A stretch of 6,662 nucleotides of DNA from NCBI GenBank assembly GCA_021414185.1, contig JAIOOZ010000674.1, positions 1 through 6,662 of the forward strand, in the 5' to 3' direction. Shown in pieces: positions 1 to 5,059 of the stretch (the stretch's first letter is position 1; each line of letters opens with the position of its first letter). Source of the DNA: Betaproteobacteria bacterium (GTDB lineage Bacteria; Pseudomonadota; Gammaproteobacteria; Burkholderiales; SG8-41). A program made the position numbers and the translations under genes. Below the pieces are notes generated by a model, which did not search any database, was not told where the DNA came from, and was given only the letters and a program-made list of their open reading frames with translations.

Positions 1-566
1 GTCGAGCCTTTCATCGGGATGTGCCGCGCGCTCGTGCCGGTGGCGGTGAGGAACGCCTGTCCCGCCAGATGCGCCGGGCTGCCGATGCCCGGTGTTGCGA
101 AGTTAAGCTCGCCCGGTTTCGCCTTTGCCGCCGCGACCAGGTCGGTCACCGCGGCGAAACGCGATGCCACGGGAACCACCAGGACCATTTCCGTGGCTGA
201 GATCGTCGTCACCGGCACGAAATCGGTGTCCGGGTCGAACGCGAGTTTGCCGAGCAGCGGTTTGAGCATCACGTGCTGCACCGAGGCGCTGAGCAGCGTG
301 TAGCCGTCGGCGCTGGCCTTGGCGACGACGGCGGTGCCGATCACCGAGTTGGCGCCGGGGCGGTTTTCGATGATGACCGGCTGCTTGAGGGCGGCGGAAA
401 GTTTCTGGCCGAGATACCGCGCGAACAAATCGGGCGAGGTGCCGGCGGGCAATGGCACCACGATGCGGACCGGGCGCTCCGGGTAAGCCGCACGCGCGAT
501 ATCCGTCAACCACATGGCGCTCATCGCGCCCATCACGCAGGCAATCGTTCCACTGACTTTGGTCAT
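1..566 (-). CDS. Bug-family (TctC-like) periplasmic tricarboxylate transporter receptor, partial (C-terminus off the left edge)
   Basis: This frame is open from an ATG at 566 to the window edge and gives 188 codons of a family usually about 320-330 residues long, so roughly the last 40% is missing. The N-terminus (MTKVSGTIACVMGAMSAM, ending DIARA-AYPERP) is a plausible Sec signal peptide cleaved near residue 26. The mature part carries Bug landmarks in order: YPERPVRIVVPLPAG, then ENRPGANSVIGT, KASADGYTLL, and LNFATPGIGSPAHLAG. The family binds carboxylates or amino acids in the periplasm and hands them to a TctA/TctB-type membrane pair; neither is encoded here. The usual GGGxD loop of the first binding segment is AGTSPD, so the ligand probably differs from those of the neighbouring paralogues. 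The Shine-Dalgarno is weak (a GGA only), which makes the start slightly uncertain, but the signal peptide fits it. It is divergent from the gene at 784. Family call is firm; ligand unknown. Confidence 0.9.
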   Translation of the reverse strand, partial: MTKVSGTIACVMGAMSAMWLTDIARAAYPERPVRIVVPLPAGTSPDLFARYLGQKLSAALKQPVIIENRPGANSVIGTAVVAKASADGYTLLSASVQHVMLKPLLGKLAFDPDTDFVPVTTISATEMVLVVPVASRFAAVTDLVAAAKAKPGELNFATPGIGSPAHLAGQAFLTATGTSARHIPMKGS

Positions 567-704
567 GCGGTTCCGGTTCGATTGTTGCGGGCGCTCAAAA
601 TACGGCGACATGGGTGAACTCTTGAATACCCGGTGCAGGCCACCGAGGATAATGCAGCGCACGCCTGATCGCAAGATTCAGGTCGTCGCGAGCGGTAGCG
701 CCTG

Positions 705-734
705 TTGCACCCGCAGGACCAGGCACTGTATAAA
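705..734 (+). promoter_or_regulatory. Candidate sigma-70 promoter for the tandem Bug genes
   Basis: TTGCAC (705-710) and TATAAA (729-734) are separated by 18 bp. The -10 matches the consensus at five of six positions, the -35 at three of six. Transcription would begin near 741 and leave a leader of about 43 nt that includes the strong ribosome binding site at 770-776. It is prediction by eye only. Confidence 0.4.
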
Positions 735-769
735 GAAGGCCGCAGGAAAGAAACAGTTCGCGCGCGACT

Positions 770-776
770 GGAGGAG
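770..776 (+). promoter_or_regulatory. Ribosome binding site deciding the start at 784
   Basis: GGAGGAG lies 7 nt before the ATG at 784. It selects this start over the in-frame ATG at 514, which would add 90 residues unlike the family and would bury the signal peptide inside the protein. Confidence 0.85.
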
Positions 777-783
777 CAGTTCG

Positions 784-1764
784 ATGCAAAGTATTCGGCG
801 GCCGGCAACCGCACGCATTTTTCTTGGTGCGCTGGCATGCGGTTTCGGCTGCGCCGCCGCGGCGCAGTCGTACCCCACCAAATCCATACGCCTGATCGTC
901 GGCTCGTCGGCGGGCGGCGGCGGCGACACGTTCGCGCGGGTCGCAGCCCAAGGCGTGTCGGGCGTGCTTGGCCAGCAGGTCGTCATCGACAATCGCGCGG
1001 GCGCCGGCGGCAACATCGGTGCCGACCTGGTGGCTAAATCGCAGCCCGACGGCTACACGCTGTTGTTTGTGTTCACCGGCCATGTGTTGAACCCCACGCT
1101 GTATCCCAAGCTGCCGTTCGATACGGTGCGCGACTTCGCGCCGGTCGCCATGCTCGCCACCAACGAAAGCCTGCTGCTCGTGCATCCCTCGGTGCCGGCG
1201 AAATCGCTGGCGGAACTGATCGCACTGGCCAAAAAAAATCCGGGCAAATACACGATAGGCGCGTTGCCGAGCAGCGGTCAGCACCTCGGCAGCGAGTTGC
1301 TCAAGCTGCGCGCCGGCATCGACTTGCTGTTCATTCCCTATAAAGGCAACGGCCCGGCGCTGACCGATCTGATGGGCGGCCAGCTCGACATGGCATTCAA
1401 CACGGTGGCGATCGCGCTGCCGCTGGTGCAGGCCGGCAAATTGCGCGCGCTGGCGGCGGCGGGCGAGCGCCGCTCGAAACTCGCTCCGGATGTGCCGACG
1501 ATGATCGAAGCGGGGCTGCCGGGCTTTTCGTTTTTTGGTTGGTACGGCATTGTCGCGCCCGCGCGCACGCCCGACGCTGTCGTGAAGCGCCTCAATCAGG
1601 TATTCGTACAGACCGTGAAGTCGCCCGAGCTCGCCGAGCGCATCGCCGCCATGGGCAACGAGCCGGTCGGCAGCACGCCCGCCGAGTTCGACAAGTTCAT
1701 CCGGGATGAAATCCCCAAGTGGGCAAAGGTGATTAAAGAGGCGAAGATTACGCTGGCGCCTTAA
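784..1764 (+). CDS. Bug-family (TctC-like) tripartite tricarboxylate transporter substrate-binding protein
   Basis: The 326-residue product matches the family's normal length. A Sec signal (basic MQSIRRPATAR, hydrophobic core, AAAA-QS) ends near residue 27. After it come SYPTKSIRLIVGSSAGGGGD, VIDNRAGAGGNIGADLVAKS, PDGYTLL, IPYKGNGPALTDLMGGQLDM, LAPDVPTMIEAGLPGF and a C-terminal EIPKWAKVIKEA, the standard Bug order. Bug proteins are two-domain periplasmic receptors that bind small carboxylates or amino acids; this one should feed a TTT-type carrier encoded elsewhere. Two ligand-loop segments are unusual: GSSAGGGGD replaces the common PFxAGGGxD, and LPSSGQHLG replaces the usual SAGxGTxxHL-like segment. 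The cysteines at residues 19 and 23 are not in a good lipobox, so a lipoprotein is unlikely. It is first of a probable two-gene operon, the next gene starting 41 bp downstream. A run of eight A's (1231-1238) lies in the coding sequence. Family is firm; ligand unknown. Confidence 0.93.
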   Translation: MQSIRRPATARIFLGALACGFGCAAAAQSYPTKSIRLIVGSSAGGGGDTFARVAAQGVSGVLGQQVVIDNRAGAGGNIGADLVAKSQPDGYTLLFVFTGHVLNPTLYPKLPFDTVRDFAPVAMLATNESLLLVHPSVPAKSLAELIALAKKNPGKYTIGALPSSGQHLGSELLKLRAGIDLLFIPYKGNGPALTDLMGGQLDMAFNTVAIALPLVQAGKLRALAAAGERRSKLAPDVPTMIEAGLPGFSFFGWYGIVAPARTPDAVVKRLNQVFVQTVKSPELAERIAAMGNEPVGSTPAEFDKFIRDEIPKWAKVIKEAKITLAP

Positions 1765-1793
1765 ATGCTATCGTAGTGAAAATAAAGTCAATG

Positions 1794-1800
1794 AAGGAGG
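1794..1800 (+). promoter_or_regulatory. Ribosome binding site deciding the start at 1806
   Basis: AAGGAGG sits 5 nt before the ATG at 1806. It favours this start over the in-frame GTG at 1776 and ATG at 1791, which have no such site and would put extra charged residues ahead of the signal peptide. Confidence 0.85.
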
Positions 1801-1805
1801 CGATC

Positions 1806-2780
1806 ATGGATTCAAAAAGACTCACCGGTTTTGCTTGCTTGTCACTGACGCTGGCGGTGGTGCCTGCATTTGCTGCCGACGTCTTTCCGACCAAGCCGGT
1901 GCGCATCGTCGTGCCGTTCGCGGCGGGCGGCGGCGTCGATCTCACCGCGCGCATACTCGCGCAAAAACTCACCGAACGCGTCGGCACTTCGTTCATCGTC
2001 GACAACCGCGTCGGCGCCAGCGGCATCATAGGCACCGAATTCGTCGCCAAGTCGCCGCCCGATGGCTATACGCTGCTGGTCGGCTCGCAGACTTCGCAGG
2101 CGGTGGTGCCGGCGATGTACGCCAAACAGGTTACCTACGATACGTCGCGCGACTTCGTCGGCATCACGCAGATCGCGGTGTCGCCGCTGGTGATCGTCAT
2201 CCATCCCTCGCTGCCGGTGAAATCGGTCAAGGACCTGATTGCGCTCGCCAAGGCGCGGCCCGGCCAGCTCACCTACGGCGCAGCCTCGGGCGGCACGCCG
2301 CACATGGCGGGCGAGCTCTTCAAACTGCAGGCGAAGGTCGACATGCTGTTCGTGCCGTACAAGGGCGAGGGCCCGGCGATCGCCGACGCGCTGGGCGGCC
2401 AGATCTCGATGGTGTTCTCCAACCTTCCGGTCGGCATGCCGCAGGCGCAGAGCGGACGCCTGCGCGCGCTTGCGGTCACCAGCAAGCAGCGCGTGGCCAC
2501 CGCGCCGGACGTGCCGACCGCGGCGGAATCCGGCCTGCCGGGTTATGAAGCGAGCACCTGGTTCGGCCTGTTCGCGCCCGCCGCGACGCCGCGCGAAATC
2601 GTGGCCAAACTCAACGCCGACGCGGCCGCCGCGCTCAACGCCGCCGATGCCAAGGAGAAGATGGCGGGGCAGGGACTGTTTGTCGTCGCCAGCACGCCCG
2701 AGCAGTTCGCGGATTTCGTGAAGGCGGAAATCCCGCGCTGGGCGAAGATCGTCAGGGACGCGGGCATCAAACCGCAGTAA
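1806..2780 (+). CDS. Bug-family (TctC-like) tripartite tricarboxylate transporter substrate-binding protein
   Basis: The product has 324 residues, full length for the family. The signal peptide (MDSKRLTGFACLSLTLAVV, then PAFA-AD) is cleaved near residue 23. The mature protein shows textbook Bug motifs: FPTKPVRIVVPFAAGGGVD, VDNRVGASGIIGTEFVAKS, PPDGYTLLVGS, LTYGAASGGTPHMAGELFKL, VPYKGEGPAIADALGGQI, APDVPTAAESGLPGYE, WFGLFAPAATP and EIPRWAKIVRDAGI. It would act as a periplasmic receptor for a small carboxylated or amino-acid-like solute. It follows its paralogue at 784 by 41 bp with no terminator visible between them, so joint transcription is likely; the two are clear but diverged paralogues and probably bind different ligands. 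No TctA or TctB gene is adjacent, so this is an orphan receptor in this window. It runs convergently into the GltI-like gene with 20 bp between the stop codons. Confidence 0.94.
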   Translation: MDSKRLTGFACLSLTLAVVPAFAADVFPTKPVRIVVPFAAGGGVDLTARILAQKLTERVGTSFIVDNRVGASGIIGTEFVAKSPPDGYTLLVGSQTSQAVVPAMYAKQVTYDTSRDFVGITQIAVSPLVIVIHPSLPVKSVKDLIALAKARPGQLTYGAASGGTPHMAGELFKLQAKVDMLFVPYKGEGPAIADALGGQISMVFSNLPVGMPQAQSGRLRALAVTSKQRVATAPDVPTAAESGLPGYEASTWFGLFAPAATPREIVAKLNADAAAALNAADAKEKMAGQGLFVVASTPEQFADFVKAEIPRWAKIVRDAGIKPQ

Positions 2781-2790
2781 CGTCTTTGCA

Positions 2791-2804
2791 GTAGCGGCGG
2801 CTAC
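2791..2804. terminator. Weak hairpin at the convergent gene junction
   Basis: GTAGC-GGCG-GCTAC forms a 5-bp stem with a 4-nt loop in the 20-bp gap, overlapping the stop codon of the minus-strand gene. It has no clear U-tract on either strand, so if it terminates transcription at all it does so weakly. It is the only candidate between the convergent genes. Confidence 0.25.
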
Positions 2805-3751
2805 ATTTCGCGGCGCTGCATCAGCATGCAATGCATGCGGCCGCAATGATCGACGCCGTCGTGGTTGGGGCTGCGGATATTTTTCTTGAGCGCGCTGTTC
2901 ATCGACATGTTCAGGTTGACGTTCTTCGGCGGGATCGGCGACTCGAACCAGCGCGCGTAGATCTTGTTGATGTCGCCGTTCTTGAACAGCGCGGTCACCG
3001 CGCCGTCCGCGAGCTTCTTGAACGGCGCGTCGTCCTTGCGAATCATGATCCCGTAGGGCTCGTCCGTCAGAAAATCGCCGACCACCGCGTAGTCAGCCGG
3101 GTTTTTGGCACTGGCGCGCATGCTGTAGAGCAGCACGTCGTCCATCGGGAAAGCCGCCGCGCTGCCATTGTCGAGCGCCGCCAGCGCTTCGTTGTGGTCC
3201 TTGACGTGGACGAAGCGCATGTTCAGCGACTCGTCGAGGTTATAATTCTTGATCGCGCGCTCGTTGGTGGTGCCGCTGGTGACGACCACCGGCTTGCCTT
3301 TGAGATCCTTGTAGTCCTTGATTTTCGAACTGGTCTTCACCAGCATGCGCGTGCCGGTGAAAAAAGTCGTCACCACGAAAGAAACCATTTTCTGCCGCTC
3401 GACGCTGTTGGTCGTCGAGCCGCATTCGAGGTCGACGTCGCCGTTCATCACCATCTGCACGCGCGCCGACGGCACCACCGTCATCATGCTCACCTTGAGA
3501 TCGGGCATTTTGAGTTCGGCCTTCACCGCGTCGACGATTTTCATGCAGAGGTCGACCGAATAGCCGACGTACTGCTTTTTGTCGTCCAGATACGAAAACG
3601 GCACCGACGCCTCGCGCACGCCGAGGACGATGGTCTTTTTGTCCTTGATGCGCTTCAAGGTGACGCTGTCCTGCGCGAGCGCCGGTGCGGCGACCATCGC
3701 GCAGATGGCGCATGTTGCAACCGCCAGTATCCATCGTGATATGCAATGCAT
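2801..3751 (-). CDS. gltI: Glutamate/aspartate ABC transporter periplasmic substrate-binding protein (GltI-like, SBP family 3)
   Basis: The 316-residue product begins with a Sec signal (MHCISRWILAVATC, ending APALA-QD, cleavage near residue 26). GltI-type features follow: LKRIKDKKTIVLGVRE, then VPFSYLDDKKQYVGYSVDLC around residues 50-69, PSARVQMVMNGDVDLECGST about 94-113 with the subfamily signature ECGSTTN, and VVVTSGTTNERAIKNYN. The family delivers glutamate or aspartate to a GltJKL-type permease/ATPase, but none is present here. ATG at 3751 is chosen because GGGGAG precedes it by 6 nt; an in-frame ATG at 3778 lacks a site and spoils the signal peptide. The C-terminus is odd. Homologues as I recall them end soon after the segment equivalent to SALKKNIRSPNHD, whereas this protein continues with HCGRMHCMLMQRREM, a tail rich in His, Cys and Met. 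Family is firm; exact ligand (Glu, Asp or a related amino acid) is inferred. Confidence 0.9.
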   Translation of the reverse strand: MHCISRWILAVATCAICAMVAAPALAQDSVTLKRIKDKKTIVLGVREASVPFSYLDDKKQYVGYSVDLCMKIVDAVKAELKMPDLKVSMMTVVPSARVQMVMNGDVDLECGSTTNSVERQKMVSFVVTTFFTGTRMLVKTSSKIKDYKDLKGKPVVVTSGTTNERAIKNYNLDESLNMRFVHVKDHNEALAALDNGSAAAFPMDDVLLYSMRASAKNPADYAVVGDFLTDEPYGIMIRKDDAPFKKLADGAVTALFKNGDINKIYARWFESPIPPKNVNLNMSMNSALKKNIRSPNHDGVDHCGRMHCMLMQRREM

Positions 3752-3849
3752 AACTTGCTCCCCGGGGCTTTTTACCATTCTGCGGGTTAGTTTACCGCAA
3801 CGTGTGTGATGATATATCGTGGCGTTTTTTTTGAAGCGGTGGTGGCGGA
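3752..3849. promoter_or_regulatory. Divergent promoter region between the GltI-like gene and a Bug gene
   Basis: These 98 bp must hold the start signals of both flanking genes. For the rightward gene, TTTACC (3791-3796) and TATATC (3813-3818) are 16 bp apart and each match the sigma-70 consensus at four of six positions, a modest candidate. The palindrome GATATATC (3811-3818) overlaps it. A run of eight T's lies at 3825-3832, just upstream of the gene's leader. For the leftward gene I see a good ribosome binding site (3758-3763) but no convincing promoter hexamers. An operator cannot be named from sequence. Confidence 0.35.
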
Positions 3850-4839
3850 ATGGGCAAAAAACCTCAAATGAGCCGGAATAAAACGGCGCGGCGGCTGTTC
3901 TTTGCGCTGACGCTGGTTTTCCCGCTTGCCGCTGCGGCTCAGCAGTATCCGATCAAGCCGATACGGTTGATTGTTCCATTCACCGCAGGTGGCGGCACGG
4001 ACATCTCGGCGCGCATCGTCGGGCAGAAACTCGCGGAGCGGCTGGGCGTCGGGGTCGTGGTGGACAACCGCACGGGCGCCGGCGGCATCGTCGGCACCGA
4101 GATCGTCGCCAGGGCGGCGCCGGACGGTTACACGCTGGTGCTCGTCAGCAGCAGCCACGCCATCAACCCGAGCCTGCACAAGAAACTGCCGTACGATTCG
4201 GTGAAGGATTTCGCGCCCGTCTCGCTGGTGGTGCTGTCGCCCGGCATGCTGGTCGTCAACAACAGCGTGCCGGCGCGCACGGTCAGGGAGTTCGTCGAGT
4301 GGGTGCGCTCGAAACCCGGCCAACTCACTTATGGTTCCGCCGGCACCGCGACGCCCGTGCACCTGTCGATGGAACTGCTGAAAAGCATGGAGCGCATGGA
4401 CATCGTGCATGCGCCTTACAAGGGCGCCGCGGCGGCGATTCCCGATCTGCTCGGCGGCCATATCGTCGCGATGATTCCTTCGACTGCGTCCGTTCTCGCG
4501 CTGGTCAAAGCCGGCAAGCTGCGCGCGTTGGCGGTGACCAGCCGGGCGCGCACGAGCTCCGCTCCCGATGTTCCCACCATGATAGAAGCCGGCGTTCCCG
4601 ATTACGAAGCGAGTTCGTGGTACGGCCTGCTTGCGCCGGCCAACACGCCGCGCGCCATCGTCACGCGGCTGAGTTCCGAAATCGCGCAGATCGTGAAAAT
4701 GAACGACGTGCGCGAGCGCCTGGTGCCGCAGGGGCTGGACCCGGTTGGCAGCACGCCGGCCGAGTTTGCGGCGACCATCAACGACGAGCTGGCGAAGTGG
4801 GCGCGCGTGATCAAGGCGGCGGGGCTGAAGCCGGAATAG
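3850..4839 (+). CDS. Bug-family (TctC-like) tripartite tricarboxylate transporter substrate-binding protein
   Basis: This 329-residue protein is the third complete Bug receptor here. The signal region is long and basic (MGKKPQMSRNKTARR) followed by LFFALTLVFPLAAAA-QQ, cleaved near residue 30. ARRLFFA resembles a twin-arginine motif, so Tat export is possible, though Sec fits too. The mature part has YPIKPIRLIVPFTAGGGTD, VDNRTGAGGIVGTEIVARAA, PDGYTLVLVSSS, LTYGSAGTATPVHLSMELL, APYKGAAAAIPDLLGGHIV, APDVPTMIEAGVPDYEASSW and a C-terminal ELAKWARVIKAAGLKPE. The role is periplasmic capture of a small carboxylated or amino-acid solute for a carrier encoded elsewhere. An in-frame stop at 3832 limits the start to 3850 or the ATG at 3868; 3850 is preferred because a weak purine-rich stretch (GGCGGA) precedes it and 3868 has none. 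It is transcribed alone, divergent from the GltI-like gene and convergent with the asparaginase operon. Ligand unknown. Confidence 0.92.
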   Translation: MGKKPQMSRNKTARRLFFALTLVFPLAAAAQQYPIKPIRLIVPFTAGGGTDISARIVGQKLAERLGVGVVVDNRTGAGGIVGTEIVARAAPDGYTLVLVSSSHAINPSLHKKLPYDSVKDFAPVSLVVLSPGMLVVNNSVPARTVREFVEWVRSKPGQLTYGSAGTATPVHLSMELLKSMERMDIVHAPYKGAAAAIPDLLGGHIVAMIPSTASVLALVKAGKLRALAVTSRARTSSAPDVPTMIEAGVPDYEASSWYGLLAPANTPRAIVTRLSSEIAQIVKMNDVRERLVPQGLDPVGSTPAEFAATINDELAKWARVIKAAGLKPE

Positions 4840-4885
4840 TAAAAGGGCAGGAGTGGAATTGTTTTAGTAGCTGCCTCAACAATGC

Positions 4886-5013
4886 TCCCTCGCCCCGCGT
4901 TAGTGGGGAGAGGGCTGGGGTGAGGGGAAGCAAAATCGGTTCGTTCATAAAAAATGGTCGGACTTCAATCGGCCCCTCACCCTAACCCTCTCCCCGCAAG
5001 CGGGGCGAGGGGA
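4886..5013. repeat. REP/MITE-like inverted repeat between convergent genes
   Basis: Two G/C-rich arms, 4886-4927 and 4973-5013, are inverted copies of each other around a 45-bp spacer. Their inner 23 nt (GGGGAGAGGG..TGAGGGG on the left) differ at only two positions, and their outer parts (TCCC(C)TCGCCCCGC) differ by one base. Each arm also folds on itself: 4889-4912 (CTCGCCCC / GGGGAGAG) and 4988-5009 (CTCTCCCCGC / GCGGGGCGAG). The CCCTAACCCTCTCCCC type of sequence is a familiar dispersed intergenic repeat in proteobacterial genomes. It lies between the stop codons of the Bug gene (4839) and the asparaginase gene (5060), the usual place for REP-type elements, and could help stop or stabilise transcripts from both sides. 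No transposase or obvious target-site duplication is visible. The rest of the gap (4840-4885 and 5014-5059) contains only a small GGCTTC/GAAGCC inverted repeat (5035-5047). Confidence 0.8.
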
Positions 5014-5059
5014 TATTGAAGATGAATTCCGGTTGGCTTCTGAAGCCCTCCGCGTTCGC

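Larger units (their letters stand above)
567..783. other. Divergent intergenic region between two Bug genes
   Basis: These 217 bp separate the leftward receptor gene (start 566) from the rightward one (start 784), so promoters for both should lie here. A candidate rightward promoter sits at 705-734. For the leftward gene I see only a poor -10-like TATTTT in the minus sequence about 30 bp upstream of its ATG. No RNA gene or convincing small ORF is visible. The plus frame of the 784 gene happens to stay open through this region back to 514, but that stretch overlaps the other receptor's signal peptide and does not resemble the family. Confidence 0.6.

Noticed and set aside
103..513. Open frame of 136 codons on the minus strand at the left edge
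   Set aside because: It overlaps the partial Bug gene in another frame of the same strand; the frame starting at 566 carries the signal peptide and all family motifs.
514..783. N-terminal extension of the 784 gene back to an ATG at 514
   Set aside because: The added 90 residues do not resemble the family, lie antisense to the neighbouring signal peptide and precede a proper signal peptide with a strong ribosome binding site at 770-776.
595..1284. Open frame of 229 codons on the minus strand across the first tandem Bug gene and its leader
   Set aside because: Composition is that of a high-GC antisense shadow, and it would overlap the start of a convincing gene.
1842..2846. Open frame of 334 codons on the minus strand opposite the second tandem Bug gene
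   Set aside because: Its product is Arg/His-rich low-complexity sequence typical of the antisense of a high-GC gene, has no signal peptide or domain, and lies wholly opposite a well-supported gene.
2831..3739. Open frame of 302 codons on the plus strand opposite the GltI-like gene
   Set aside because: It is a His/Arg/Val-rich shadow of the GltI-like coding strand with no recognisable fold or ribosome binding site; the minus-strand protein matches a known family throughout.
4299..4985. Open frame of 228 codons on the plus strand running from within the third complete Bug gene into the inverted repeat
   Set aside because: It is out of frame with a clear Bug protein, Arg-rich, and its end is simply the repeat arm translated.
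5035..5047. GGCTTC-T-GAAGCC inverted repeat just after the asparaginase stop as a Rho-independent terminator
   Set aside because: The usable stem is only about 5 bp with a tiny loop and no U-tract follows on the minus strand.
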